Shown: piece by piece, positions 41,822 to 55,296 of the stretch
How the letters are laid out: each line of letters opens with the position of its first letter
How positions within the stretch are numbered: the first letter of the stretch is position 1
NCBI GenBank assembly: GCA_023954745.1
Contig: JAGSHC010000002.1
Coordinates: 1 to 64,000 of the forward strand
Origin: Deltaproteobacteria bacterium
GTDB taxonomy: Bacteria; Myxococcota_A; UBA796; UBA9615
DNA length: 64,000 bases
Direction of reading: 5' to 3'
Translations under genes and position numbers: made by a program
The notes under the pieces: generated by a model
What the model was told of the DNA's origin: nothing
The model's input: the letters and a program-made list of their open reading frames with translations, nothing else
Database searches by the model: none

Positions 41822-41849
41822 TTGACACCCGCTCCCACGAACTTAGGTA
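41822..41849 (+). promoter_or_regulatory. Candidate dnaJ/Bat operon promoter CTTGACA-N16-TAGGTA
   Basis: TTGACA 41822-41827, TAGGTA 41844-41849, upstream of the dnaJ GTG at 41886. Confidence 0.55.
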
Positions 41850-41885
41850 CCGCCAACGCGCGTCTTCGCGCGAGGAGAACTCCCT

Positions 41886-43022
41886 GTGTCGGAAAAGCGC
41901 GACTATTACGAGGTGCTGGGTGCCAACAAGGACGCCTCGGCCGGTGAGCTGAAGAAGCTCTATCGCAAGCTCGCGCTGAAGTACCACCCGGATCGGAACC
42001 CCGACAACGCCGAGGCCGAGTCGAAGTTCAAGGAGGCCGCAGAGGCCTACGAGGTGCTCTCCAACGAAGAGAAGAAGGCGCGCTACGACCGCTTCGGCCA
42101 CGCCGGCCTCAAGGGTGGCGCCGGCTTCGCCAACACCGACGACATCTTCTCGTCCTTCGGCGACATGTTCGCGGACCTCTTCGGCTTCGGCGGAGGAGGC
42201 GGCGGGCGACGACGCGGCGGTGGCCGCAGCGGCCCCCGTAAGGGCGGCGACGTGCGGTACGACCTCACGGTCTCCTTCGAGGAAGCGGTGCAGGGCGCCA
42301 CCAAGGAGGTCTCCCTCAAGCGCAGCGAGGAATGCGAGACGTGCGACGGCTCCGGCGGCAAGGCCGGCACCGAGCCCACAGCCTGCGGCACTTGCGGCGG
42401 GCGAGGCGAAGTCATCCAGCAGCAAGCCTTCCTCCAGGTGCGCACGACCTGCCCCACCTGCCGCGGAGCAGGCAGCACCTACGCCGAGAAGTGCACCATC
42501 TGCACCGGGCGCGGGCGTCTCGTGGACGAGCGCAACCTCTCGGTGAACATCCCCGCCGGCGTCGACGACGGCATGCAGCTTCGTCTCGCGGGTGAGGGCG
42601 AGGGCGGCTCCCGAGGAGGCCCTCCGGGGGACCTGTACGTGTTCCTGCAAGTGGCACGACACAAGGTGTTCGAGCGCCACGGCGACGACATCGTCTGCAT
42701 GGTGGGCGTGCCCTACCCGGTGGCGGCCCTCGGCGGCATCGTCCCGGTGCCGACCCTGGACGGCGAGAAGGAGCTCACGATCCCCCAGGGCACCCAGCCC
42801 AACGCGCAGCTGCGCTTCTCCGGCCTCGGCGCGCCCAACGTGCGCAGCGGCCGCAAGGGCGACCAGGTGATGGTGGTGCGCATCGCCGTGCCGAAGAAGC
42901 TCGACGACCGGCAGCGCGAGCTGCTCACGGAGCTGGCCGAGATCGAAGGCCAGAAGATCAAGGACGGCGAGACCAGCACGTTCAAGAAGCTCTTCAGCAA
43001 GCTCACGGGGCACGAAGAGTGA
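41886..43022 (+). CDS. dnaJ: Chaperone DnaJ
   Basis: J-domain with HPD ([10 protein letters not shown]); G/F region; four CxxCxGxG motifs. Confidence 0.95.
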   Translation: MSEKRDYYEVLGANKDASAGELKKLYRKLALKYHPDRNPDNAEAESKFKEAAEAYEVLSNEEKKARYDRFGHAGLKGGAGFANTDDIFSSFGDMFADLFGFGGGGGGRRRGGGRSGPRKGGDVRYDLTVSFEEAVQGATKEVSLKRSEECETCDGSGGKAGTEPTACGTCGGRGEVIQQQAFLQVRTTCPTCRGAGSTYAEKCTICTGRGRLVDERNLSVNIPAGVDDGMQLRLAGEGEGGSRGGPPGDLYVFLQVARHKVFERHGDDIVCMVGVPYPVAALGGIVPVPTLDGEKELTIPQGTQPNAQLRFSGLGAPNVRSGRKGDQVMVVRIAVPKKLDDRQRELLTELAEIEGQKIKDGETSTFKKLFSKLTGHEE

Positions 43023-43792
43023 GCCCAGGCCAGCGCGTCCATCGGCGAGCTGTCCTCCTCCTCGCCCTCGCCTCGCTCCTCACGGCCCTCCCCGCGGCCG
43101 CGGAGACCCGCGCCCGCCTTCTCGTCCGGGGCAACGCGGCCCCGGGCTCGGAGATCCCCATTCAGGTCGAGCTCAGCTGGGACGGTCGCCCCGAGCTGAT
43201 GCTCCCTCGGGTGCCGACGGTGGAGGTCCCCAAGGGAGCCGCCCTTCGTCTGGGCACCACCGGCAGCCGCTTCGACGGGGACCGCAGCGTGTGGTGGACC
43301 AATGGCACGATCACCCTCCCCGACCGAGGCGGGCCCTATGTGCTCGGCCCCGCGACCATTCCCGTCGCGGGCCCTGACGGGTCCATCGCCGGCGAGTTCG
43401 TGGCCGACGCCCGCACCATGGGCCGCGGTCGGAGCCGCAACCTGCTGGGGCAGGGGGTCGCCAGTGGCGGGGTGCTGGCGCTGGCCCTGGGGTTGCTGAT
43501 GTGGGGGTGGCGACGCCTCGTGCGGGAAGCGCAGGCTCCCAACCCCATCGTCCAGCAAGCGGCGGCGCTCCAGGCCGCCTTGGAGGGAGACTCTGCCGAG
43601 CCCGCCATCGACGCTGCCCTCGCGTTGCACGACGCCCTGAGCGCCCATGCGGTGGCCGTGGACTATCTGGGTGAGCGCGCGGGTCTGGAGGCTCGGAGGG
43701 AGGAGCTTCGCTACGGCGGAGCCGAGGTGGACATGACGACCCTCGCTGGCGAGGTCCGGCCCCTGCTGGCAATCGCCGGGGCGTTGGAGTAG
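43019..43792 (+). CDS. Hypothetical BatD-like exported membrane protein
   Basis: Signal peptide, Ig-like N-part, one TM helix, cytoplasmic tail; overlaps the dnaJ stop; operon context. Confidence 0.5.
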   Translation: MSPGQRVHRRAVLLLALASLLTALPAAAETRARLLVRGNAAPGSEIPIQVELSWDGRPELMLPRVPTVEVPKGAALRLGTTGSRFDGDRSVWWTNGTITLPDRGGPYVLGPATIPVAGPDGSIAGEFVADARTMGRGRSRNLLGQGVASGGVLALALGLLMWGWRRLVREAQAPNPIVQQAAALQAALEGDSAEPAIDAALALHDALSAHAVAVDYLGERAGLEARREELRYGGAEVDMTTLAGEVRPLLAIAGALE

Positions 43793-43824
43793 GACGGGCG
43801 GGAAACGGCCCGGGAGAGACAAAG

Positions 43825-44823
43825 ATGACGCAGACGCAGCCTGTAGACCCGAACCAGCTGAAGACCGAGGTGGAGCAGTCCAGCTCGGCGTTTGCCGCGC
43901 TCCGCGCCGAGGTCGCGCGCGTGGTGGTCGGTCAGACGATGATGGTGGAGCGGCTCCTCATCGGCCTCATCGCCGGCGGCCACATCCTCTTGGAGGGCGT
44001 CCCCGGCCTGGCGAAGACCACCACCGTCAAGGCCGTGGCCGACGCGGTGCAGACGGGCTTCAAGCGGATCTCCTTCACGCCAGATCTGCTCCCCGCCGAT
44101 GTCATCGGCACCCAGATCTACAACCCGAAGTCCGGCGAGTTCGCGGTCAAGCAGGGCCCGATCTTCACCAACATCCTGCTCGCGGACGAGATCAACCGCG
44201 CGCCAGCGAAGGTGCAGTCGGCGCTGCTCGAGGCGATGCAGGAGCGGCAGGTGACCATCGGCACCAACCGCTTCGAGCTGCCCGAGCCGTTCCTGGTCCT
44301 CGCGACCCAGAACCCCATCGAGCAAGAAGGCACCTATCCCCTGCCTGAGGCGCAGGTCGACCGCTTCATGCTGAAGCTGGAGATCGGGTACCCCACCCGG
44401 GACGAGGAGAAGGAGATTCTCCGCCGATCCATGGCGGGGTTCCCGGAGCTGACTTCGGTCATCACTCCTCAGCACCTCACCTACGCCAAGTACGTCGCCG
44501 GACGGATTCGCTTCGACGACAAGCTCATCGACTACATCCTCGACCTCGTCATGGCCACGCGAGACCCCGCCTCGGTGGGCCTCGCCGACCTCACTCCCCT
44601 GCTGCAGTACGGAGCCTCGCCCCGCGCGACGATCAACCTGCAGAAGGCGGCGCGGGCCCACGCCCTCCTCGCCGGCCGCAGCTACGTGACCTCGGGGGAC
44701 ATCAAGGCCATCGCGCCCGACGTCCTGCGCCACCGCGTGGTCCTGAGCTACGAGGCCGAGGCCGAAGAGGTCGACGCCAACCAGATCATCAGCCGCATCT
44801 TGTCGAGCGTGCCCGTCCCCTAG
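43825..44823 (+). CDS. MoxR-family AAA+ ATPase
   Basis: GGHILLEGVPGLAKTTTVKAVADAV; LLADEINRAPAKVQSALLEAMQERQVTIG; ATQNPIEQEGTYPLPEAQVDRFMLK. Confidence 0.95.
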   Translation: MTQTQPVDPNQLKTEVEQSSSAFAALRAEVARVVVGQTMMVERLLIGLIAGGHILLEGVPGLAKTTTVKAVADAVQTGFKRISFTPDLLPADVIGTQIYNPKSGEFAVKQGPIFTNILLADEINRAPAKVQSALLEAMQERQVTIGTNRFELPEPFLVLATQNPIEQEGTYPLPEAQVDRFMLKLEIGYPTRDEEKEILRRSMAGFPELTSVITPQHLTYAKYVAGRIRFDDKLIDYILDLVMATRDPASVGLADLTPLLQYGASPRATINLQKAARAHALLAGRSYVTSGDIKAIAPDVLRHRVVLSYEAEAEEVDANQIISRILSSVPVP

Positions 44824-44838
44824 AGCGCTGGAGTCCCT

Positions 44839-45899
<1,061 letters not shown>

Positions 45900-45903
<4 letters not shown>

Positions 45904-46844
45904 AACACGTCCTGGCGCTGCTCGCTCTCGTGGCGGTCCTGCTCCCGGGCTGTGAGCCGGAGGGCGACACGTTCAACGACACCGCGGACGAGGCGGTGAC
46001 GGTGCGCGGCTGGGTGGACCGGGCCGACGTCGTCCCAGGACGCCCCTTCACCTACACCGTCGAGGTCGAGCAAGCTGACGACGTGCAGTTCGAGCTGCCG
46101 GACCCTGGCGCCGGCATCAAGGGCCTGGTGCTGCTCGAGGTGGACAGCGAGCCCGCCCAGAGCGCCGGGGGCCGCACGCTCTACCGCCAGACCTTCGAGC
46201 TCAAGGCTCCCCTGCCGGGCACGTTCCTCATCCCCGGGGTGGAGGGGCCCTGGCGGCGCGGAGACGAGGTGGGCACCGCGGGGAGCGGCCCCATCCTCAT
46301 CGAGGCCAAGCGCACCGGGGGCACCGAAGAGGCAGGCGACGACACACTCCGCGGCCTCAAGGCGGTCGCCCCGCCCGACCCGAACCGCGGGCCCCTGTAC
46401 GCCGGCGGGCTCGCTCTGACGGCGCTGCTGCTGTTCATGGGCTGGCTGGCGCGACGACGCCATGGTGAGGCCATCGTTCCTCCGCCGCCGCTGCCCAGCG
46501 AGGTCGCCCGGAAGGCCCTCAAGGCTCTGGAGCGCAGCGGCAAGGCAGACGAGCCGGACCAGGGACCCTTCGCCTTCGAGGTATCCGCCATCCTGCGCCG
46601 CTACCTGGAGGGACGCTTCGGCTTCCCCGCCTGGCGCATGACGACGCCCGAGGTGCTGCGCGCCCTCCCCCAGGAGCTCGCCCGGGAACTCAATCTCGAG
46701 GCCGCCGTGCGCACGGTGCTCGAAGCCTCGGACCGGGTGAAGTTCGCCCGGGAGCCCGTGCCGCGCAGCGAGTTCACCCAGTGGCTCGCGTCGGTGCGCC
46801 TGGTCATCGACCGCACCCCTCCGCCCCCGGAGGTGGACGCATGA
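45900..46844 (+). CDS. Bat-operon lipoprotein (DUF4381/BatD-like)
   Basis: Lipobox LLPGC; single TM; C-terminal AILRRYLEGRFGFPAWRMTTPEVLRAL; ATGA overlap with the DUF58 gene. Confidence 0.6.
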
Positions 46845-47830
46845 ACGCCTGGCGCTTCGCGAACCCCGCCCTGCTCGGCCTCGTGGTCCTGCTGGCGCCG
46901 GTGGTCTACGCCTCCCTCGTGGGACGCGGGCAAGGCCGCCTGCGCTTCAGCTCGCTCGACCTGGTGCGGGAAGCCCAGGGTGGCCGCCCCGCCTTGCTGC
47001 GCTCTGTCCCGCTGATGCTGCGAGTCGGAGCCATGTTCCTCCTCGTGCTCGCGGTGGCCCGCCCCCAAGGCGGCGTCGTACAGAAGGAGGTGCTGTCCGA
47101 GGGAGTCGACATCGCACTGGTGATCGACACGTCGGAGTCCATGCGCGCCATGGACTTCAACCTCGGAGCGAAGTCCGCGACGCGCCTTCAGGTGGTCAAG
47201 AAGGTGGTGAACGACTTCATCGGCCGGCGGGTCAACGACCGCATCGGCCTGGTGGTGTTTGGCGAGGAGGCCCTCATCCAGTGCCCCCACACCACCGACT
47301 ACGGAGTGCTCAAGCAGACCCTCGCGGCGGTGAAGCGCGGCATGGCCGGCGGGAACACCGCCATTGGCAACGCCCTCGGGATGGCCGTGACCAGCCTCAA
47401 GGAGCTGCCGGGCGACTCGCGCATCGTGGTGCTGCTGACGGATGGTGAGAACACCACCGGAATCCTGGACCCCCTCCAGGCAGCGCGGGCCGCCGCCACC
47501 TACGGCATCAAGGTCTACACCATCGGGGTCGGCAGCACGGGCCGCGCTCGCTTCCAGACCCCCTTCGGCATCGAGTACCAGGAGGTCAGCCTCGACGAGG
47601 AGACCCTGGAGGGCATCGCCGAGGCCACCGGAGGCCGATACTTCCGGGCCACGGACACCGAAGGCCTCGAGCGGATCTATGCGCTCATCGACGAGCTCGA
47701 GAAGACCAAGGTCGAGGTCCGCGAATACACCGACTACGAGGAGCTCTACCCGCTGCTCCTGTGGCCGGCGCTGCTCCTGCTGACCCTCGACGTGATGCTG
47801 CGCACCACCTGGCTGAGGACGCTGCCATGA
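46841..47830 (+). CDS. batA: BatA-like VWA membrane protein
   Basis: GVDIALVIDTSESMRAMDFN MIDAS; VVLLTDGENTTG; N- and C-terminal TM helices. Confidence 0.88.
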   Translation: MNAWRFANPALLGLVVLLAPVVYASLVGRGQGRLRFSSLDLVREAQGGRPALLRSVPLMLRVGAMFLLVLAVARPQGGVVQKEVLSEGVDIALVIDTSESMRAMDFNLGAKSATRLQVVKKVVNDFIGRRVNDRIGLVVFGEEALIQCPHTTDYGVLKQTLAAVKRGMAGGNTAIGNALGMAVTSLKELPGDSRIVVLLTDGENTTGILDPLQAARAAATYGIKVYTIGVGSTGRARFQTPFGIEYQEVSLDEETLEGIAEATGGRYFRATDTEGLERIYALIDELEKTKVEVREYTDYEELYPLLLWPALLLLTLDVMLRTTWLRTLP

Positions 47831-49836
47831 GCGGCATCGGCTTCGAGCATGTCGAGCTGCTGTGGCTCCTGTGGCTCCTCGTCCCCTTCGGCGCGCTGGT
47901 GTGGCTCGCGGCCCGGCGTCGGCGATCTGCGTTGGAGCGGTTCGCAGACCCGGAGATGCTCGAACGGCTGGCGCCGCCGCTGACCTCGGGACGCTCCGCG
48001 CTCCGCGTCGGCCTGCTCGGCTTCGCCTTCGTGTGGCTCATCGTCGCCCTCGCCGGGCCCACCTGGGGCTTTCACTGGGAGGACGTGCGACGCCGAGGCG
48101 TGGACCTCGTGGTGGCGCTGGACCTCTCGCGCTCGATGCTCGCGGAGGACAGCAAGCCCGATCGTCTGACCGCTGCGAAGCGGGAGATTCGCGACCTGAT
48201 CGACCTGCTACGCGGGGACCGGGTCGGACTCGTCGCCTTTGCGGGCACCGCTTTCGTGCAGTGCCCTCTCACCCTCGACTACCACGCGTTCGAGCTCTTC
48301 CTCGACAAGATGGACCCCAACTGGGTGCCCGTGGGCGGCACGGACCTTGCGGCGGCAGTGCGCGTCTCGATGGAGGCGTTCCCCGAGAACGAGCGCTCCG
48401 GCAAGGCCGTGCTCCTCATCACCGACGGGGAGGACCACTCCGGCGAGCTGCAAGCGGCCGCCGAGGAAGCCCGCCAGCAGGGCGTTCACGTCTTCGTGGT
48501 GGGCATCGGCAACCGCGAGGGGGCGCCCATTCCCGACGGCCGCGGCGGCTTCGTGAAGCAGAACGGCAAGGTCGTGCTGAGCAAGCTCGATGAGCCGGCG
48601 CTCAAGGAGTTGGCTCTCACGACAGACGGCACCTACGTGCAGTCGGTGGCCGGGGACCTGGACCTGCGCACCATCTATCTCGACGACATCAAGGGGACGC
48701 TGGAAGCGCGGGAGCTCTCCAGCTCGCGCCAGCGTCGCGAAGAGGAGCGGTTCCAGTGGGCGCTGCTCCCCGCCATCCTCCTGCTCCTCCTGGAGGGGCT
48801 GACCGGAGCCGGACGCAGTCGCGGGGCTGCCCGGGTCCTCAGGCAGGGGTCCTCCACAGCGACGGTGATCCTGAGCACGATGCTTCTGGGACTCCTCATG
48901 ACTCCCGCTCCGGCGTTGGCCTGGTCCCTGTTCGGCTCCGAGTCGCCGGTCGAGCTGGGGCACGAGGCCTACGAGAAGAAGGACTGGCAGGGGGCGTACG
49001 ACCACTGGAGCGAGGCGCAGCAGGCCAACCCCAACGACCGACGCCTCGACTACAACGTGGCTCAGGCCCTCTACAACCTCGAGGACTACCCCGGCGCGGA
49101 GAGCCAGTTCCTCGCGGCCACCGCCACCGACGCCACCGCCCTGGCTGCCGATGCGTTCTACGGCGCCGGGAACGCCGCCTTCCAGCAGGGGCGCTACCCC
49201 GACGCCATCAGCCACTTCGAGGCGTGCCTCAAGCTGCGGCCCGAGGACGAGGACGCCGAACACAACCGCGACCTCGCGCAGCGTCGCTACGAAGAGCTGA
49301 TGGAGCAGGCCCAGCAACAGCAGGAGAACAGCGACCAGCAGGAACCTCCGCCCGAGGACGGGCAAACGGACGAGCAGGAGCAGGGCGAAGAGGACCAGCA
49401 GGGCGAGAGCGAGCAACAGCAACAGGATCAGCAGCAGGGCCAGGCAGGCGAGCAGGACGAGCAGGCGCAAGACGGGCAAGCCGAGAACGACGGCGAGAAC
49501 CCCGAGGAGCAGGAGCCGTCCGATGGCAGCGAGGGCCAGCAAGAGCAGGAGAACCAAGAACAGCAGGAGCAGCAGGAAGGTGGCGCCGCCGAAGCCGCGG
49601 ACATCGACCGCAGCTCGGAGGCCGGCGACGACACACCCGCCGACGGCGCCGTATCCTCCTCCACCGAAGAGGCCGAAGGCGATGACCGCCCCAGGGCCGT
49701 GGTGGAGGGTGCCCTGACCGAAGAACAGGCCGAGCAGCTCCTCAAGGCGCTGGAAGCGGACCAGTCGAACCGACGCGAAGAGCGCACGGAGCGCGAAGCG
49801 AAGCGTGGTCGGCGCGCGGCGGGCAAGGACTGGTGA
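47827..49836 (+). CDS. batB: BatB-BatC fusion (VWA plus TPR with Q/E-rich linker)
   Basis: VWA (VDLVVALDLSRSMLAEDSKPDRL; LLITDGEDHSG), second TM, TPR block (ELGHEAYEKKDWQGAYDHWSEAQQANP..), then Gln/Glu-rich tract. Confidence 0.87.
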   Translation: MSGIGFEHVELLWLLWLLVPFGALVWLAARRRRSALERFADPEMLERLAPPLTSGRSALRVGLLGFAFVWLIVALAGPTWGFHWEDVRRRGVDLVVALDLSRSMLAEDSKPDRLTAAKREIRDLIDLLRGDRVGLVAFAGTAFVQCPLTLDYHAFELFLDKMDPNWVPVGGTDLAAAVRVSMEAFPENERSGKAVLLITDGEDHSGELQAAAEEARQQGVHVFVVGIGNREGAPIPDGRGGFVKQNGKVVLSKLDEPALKELALTTDGTYVQSVAGDLDLRTIYLDDIKGTLEARELSSSRQRREEERFQWALLPAILLLLLEGLTGAGRSRGAARVLRQGSSTATVILSTMLLGLLMTPAPALAWSLFGSESPVELGHEAYEKKDWQGAYDHWSEAQQANPNDRRLDYNVAQALYNLEDYPGAESQFLAATATDATALAADAFYGAGNAAFQQGRYPDAISHFEACLKLRPEDEDAEHNRDLAQRRYEELMEQAQQQQENSDQQEPPPEDGQTDEQEQGEEDQQGESEQQQQDQQQGQAGEQDEQAQDGQAENDGENPEEQEPSDGSEGQQEQENQEQQEQQEGGAAEAADIDRSSEAGDDTPADGAVSSSTEEAEGDDRPRAVVEGALTEEQAEQLLKALEADQSNRREERTEREAKRGRRAAGKDW

Positions 49837-51557
49837 TGGTTCGTACTCTCATCGTCAGCTTCGTCGTCGCCGTGTGCATCGGGCTCCCTGGCCTGGCGAG
49901 GGCCCAGAGCGTCACGCTCGTGTGTGACCGGCCCATCGTCGCGCTCAACGGGTCAGCCACGGTCGAGGTGGTGGTGCAGGGCGGCACGAACATCACGGGC
50001 AACCCGAGCTTTCCCCGCAGCAACGGATTCGCGCTGGCGTTCGCCGGGCAGTCCAGCTCCTTCCAGATGGCGCGGGGCAGCGTCTCCCAGTCGGTCACCT
50101 ACAGCTACCGCCTCACTGCCAAGACGGTGGGCGACTGGACCCTCGGGCCGGCCGAGGTGAGCATGGGGGGCAAGAAGCTGAAGAGCGCCCAGCTCGAGCT
50201 GAAGGTGGTGAAGGGCAACGCCAACGCCAACAGCGCCGCCGCCGCGCCCCCCGCCGGGGCCGAGCACTACGCCCGCGCCAGAGTCAGCAACCCAACCCCC
50301 TACGTGGGTGAGGCCTTCACGTGGTTCCTCGAGGTGGGTAGCTCGGGCAGAGTGCGCCAGCCGAGCTTGCCGGGGCTGCCCGACTTCGACGGCCTGAGCT
50401 CCGAGCCCGGCATCGAGCCACAGTGGACCAACACGCGGGTGATGCGGGATGGGCGGCGCCTCGAAGTGTTTACCGCGGGACTGCCCGTCTTCGCGGTGGA
50501 GTCGGGGACGACCACCATCGGGCGAGCGGCCGTGACCCTCCCGGAGGTGCTGCGCGGACAAGGGCTCTTCGCCCGGGTGCGCGACCTTCAGTTGGAAGCG
50601 AAGGCCGTGCCGGTCAGCGTCCGAGCGCTGCCGGCCCGCAAGCCCAAGGACTTCAGCGGCGCAGTGGGACGCTTTACCTTGCGGGCTACCCCCGACACGA
50701 CCGAGGTGAACGCAGGAGAGACCCTGACGTTGACGGTGCGGCTGAGCGGGACCGGGGCGCTCCGAGCACCCGAGCTCGTCACGAACCTGCCCGACACGTT
50801 GCGCGTGTACGACGAAGACCCGGACGTGCAGGTCTCGCTCGTCGATGGCGAGGTCCACAGTCGCGCGATCTTCCGCAAGGCCATCGTGCCCCTGGAGCCA
50901 GGCACGTTCACCGTGCCGCCCCTGCGATTCACCTACTTCGACCCCACGTCCGGGAGCTACCAGACCGCCGCCAGCACCCCCATCGTGGTGCAGGTGACGG
51001 GAGCCGCCGTCGCCGAGCCCACGGTGGCTCGCAGCGAGGGCATCGCAGCGGGCAAGGAGGGCGTGGAGATCCTGGCGTCGGACATCCTCCCCCTTCGCAC
51101 CGGAGACCGCCTGATGGGGCGTCAGGGGGTCGGCCTGGGCAGCCCAATCATTCTCGCCCTGCTGCTGCTTCCGTTGTTGGGATTCGGAGGCGCCGCGGCG
51201 CTGCGGGCCCGGGATCAGGCCGCGGGATCCGACCGGGGGCGACGCGCCGCGCTGGGCAAGGAGGCGAAGGCCGCCCTGAAGCGCGCCGGAGACGCAGCGA
51301 AGAGTGGGAGTCACGAGGAGGCCGAGAAGGCAGTCCGCGATTGGCTCACGACCCGCATGGAGCGGTCGGGCGCGAGCCTGTCCGCTGGGGAGGCCGCGGC
51401 CGCCCTCACCTCGGCTGGATGCCCCGCCGCGCTCGCCCAGGGACTGTCCGCGCTCCTGGAGCGGTCGGAGGGCGTGCGCTACGGCGGCGAGTCGCCGGGG
51501 ACCCTCGCCGACGACTACGCGACCTGGGTCGCTGCGGCCCAAGGAGGCTGGCGATGA
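49833..51557 (+). CDS. batD: BatD-like protein
   Basis: Signal peptide; SVTLVCDRPIVALNGSATVEVVVQGGTN; TVPPLRFTYFDPTSGSYQTAAS; TM; operon position. Confidence 0.85.
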   Translation: MMVRTLIVSFVVAVCIGLPGLARAQSVTLVCDRPIVALNGSATVEVVVQGGTNITGNPSFPRSNGFALAFAGQSSSFQMARGSVSQSVTYSYRLTAKTVGDWTLGPAEVSMGGKKLKSAQLELKVVKGNANANSAAAAPPAGAEHYARARVSNPTPYVGEAFTWFLEVGSSGRVRQPSLPGLPDFDGLSSEPGIEPQWTNTRVMRDGRRLEVFTAGLPVFAVESGTTTIGRAAVTLPEVLRGQGLFARVRDLQLEAKAVPVSVRALPARKPKDFSGAVGRFTLRATPDTTEVNAGETLTLTVRLSGTGALRAPELVTNLPDTLRVYDEDPDVQVSLVDGEVHSRAIFRKAIVPLEPGTFTVPPLRFTYFDPTSGSYQTAASTPIVVQVTGAAVAEPTVARSEGIAAGKEGVEILASDILPLRTGDRLMGRQGVGLGSPIILALLLLPLLGFGGAAALRARDQAAGSDRGRRAALGKEAKAALKRAGDAAKSGSHEEAEKAVRDWLTTRMERSGASLSAGEAAAALTSAGCPAALAQGLSALLERSEGVRYGGESPGTLADDYATWVAAAQGGWR

Positions 51558-52327
51558 AGACTCCCCTGCTCCTCCTCCTGGTCACGGCGCTCCTCCTGCC
51601 GAGCCTCGGGTCGGCCACGCCCCAGTCCGACGGCTGCGTCACCCAATACAACGAGGGCGCCTACGCCGACGCTGCGGCGTGTTTCCAGGGACTCGAGGCC
51701 GAGGGCCACCTCACGGGAGACCTGCTCTACGACCAGGGCAACGCCTGGTACCGGGCGGGCGAGCTCGGGCAGTCCATCCTCGCGTGGCGCCGGGCGATGC
51801 TCCTCATGCCCCGGGACGGCGATCTCATCGCGAACCTCGACGCGGCACAGGAACGCACCCGCGACGAGATTCCGACTCCACGTGCCCGGGGCTTCGTTCT
51901 CGGTGCCCTGCTGCTTCCGGTGGACCGGATGTCTGCGAGCGAGCTGTTGCTCCTCGGCGCACTCGGCTGGGCCCTGCTCTTTGGCGTGGGGGCGGTGCGC
52001 CTGCGGCGCGAGTTCCCGGGGGCGGCCGGACTGATGGCTCTGGGCGCGCTGTGCGCGGTCCTTGGTCTCGGAGGCTGGCTCTTCACCACTTGGGAAGAAG
52101 CCAACCACCCCGTGGCCGTCGTCCTCCTCGATGAAGTGACCGTGCGGTCGGGACGGGATCTGGGCAGCCGAGACCTCCTCGTCCTGCACGAGGGTGCGCA
52201 GGTCATCGTGGCCGAGGCCGACGCCGAGTGGGTGCAGGTCGGAATCGTCGACGGGCCGCGAGGGTGGGTCCCAGCAGAGTCGGTCGGCGTCGTTGAGTTA
52301 TCCTCCGCCGACCGTGAGACCCGGTAG
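51554..52327 (+). CDS. batE: BatE-like TPR and SH3-type protein
   Basis: YNEGAYADAAACFQGL..LLYDQGNAWYRAGELGQSILAWRRAMLLMPRD; two TM; C-terminal SH3-like VTVRSGRDLGSRDLLVLHEGAQV. Confidence 0.8.
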   Translation: MKTPLLLLLVTALLLPSLGSATPQSDGCVTQYNEGAYADAAACFQGLEAEGHLTGDLLYDQGNAWYRAGELGQSILAWRRAMLLMPRDGDLIANLDAAQERTRDEIPTPRARGFVLGALLLPVDRMSASELLLLGALGWALLFGVGAVRLRREFPGAAGLMALGALCAVLGLGGWLFTTWEEANHPVAVVLLDEVTVRSGRDLGSRDLLVLHEGAQVIVAEADAEWVQVGIVDGPRGWVPAESVGVVELSSADRETR

Positions 52328-52384
52328 GCCCGGTCCTACTTCGCGGACTGAACCGGACGCATGACGTCCAGCCCGAGGACACCG

Positions 52385-53107
52385 ATGAAGCGTTGGCTCT
52401 CCCCCCTGATTCTCCTGCTCTGCATGGCTGTCGCCACCCCCGCCCTGGCGGGCCAGGTGAACATGAAGAAGCTCAAGAAGTGGCCCGACTCCGACAAGGT
52501 GTTGGCGCGCTCCTTCGACGTCTGGATGACGGACGACGAGGTGAAGGTCTTCGAGAAGCTCACCTCGACTGAGGAGCGCCAGCAGTTCCTCGAGCAGGCG
52601 GGCTACTGGCAGATGTGGAAGGGCATCGAGGACGAGATGATGCCGCTCGTCGTCAAGGGGGACGTCGTCAAGGGGATGAACCAGGACGAGGTCTACATGT
52701 GCTGGGACAAGCCCGTGAAGATCCGGAAGGACTTCAAGAAGGACGCCTACGTCGACATCCTCTACTACACCTTCGAGATCGACCGAAAGGGCAACGAGTT
52801 CCTCCTCGTCGAGGGCTCTCCCACCGCCTACAAGAACGACGAGGTCACCTACTACGTCTACATGGACAACGGCACCGTCTTCGCGGTGGTCGAGGCTGGT
52901 CAGGAGGAGGGCGTCCTCGACGACTTGCTCGAGGAGAAGAAGAAGGCCGCCGAGGAGAAGGACGCCGCGCGCCCCGTGGTCTCCGAGGACGACGCTCCCT
53001 CCTGGGACGACGCCGGGGAAGCCAAGGAAGGCGACGCCAAGGAAGGCGACGCCAAGGAAGGCGACGCCAAGGAAGGCGACGCCAAGGCGAAGGAAGCCTC
53101 TGACTAG
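52385..53107 (+). CDS. Exported hypothetical protein with C-terminal tandem repeat
   Basis: Signal peptide MKRWLSPLILLLCMAVATPALA; KEGDA repeats at the C-terminus. Confidence 0.7.
   Translation: MKRWLSPLILLLCMAVATPALAGQVNMKKLKKWPDSDKVLARSFDVWMTDDEVKVFEKLTSTEERQQFLEQAGYWQMWKGIEDEMMPLVVKGDVVKGMNQDEVYMCWDKPVKIRKDFKKDAYVDILYYTFEIDRKGNEFLLVEGSPTAYKNDEVTYYVYMDNGTVFAVVEAGQEEGVLDDLLEEKKKAAEEKDAARPVVSEDDAPSWDDAGEAKEGDAKEGDAKEGDAKEGDAKAKEASD
53021..53080. repeat. Four perfect 15-bp tandem repeats (GCCAAGGAAGGCGAC)
   Basis: Read directly; encodes AKEGD x4. Confidence 0.97.
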
Positions 53108-53178
53108 ATCAGGAGGCGGGTTCCCACCCGTGAGTCGCGCCGCCCCGCGCCCCCCGGACTGCTAGGCTCGCCCAGTCG

Positions 53179-55257
<2,079 letters not shown>

Positions 55258-55296
55258 TCAAGGGCGCTGCTCGCCAGGGTCTCTGGTGGGACCCAC

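Noticed and set aside
53021-53080. CRISPR-like short repeats
   Set aside because: 15-bp contiguous in-frame coding repeats with no spacers.
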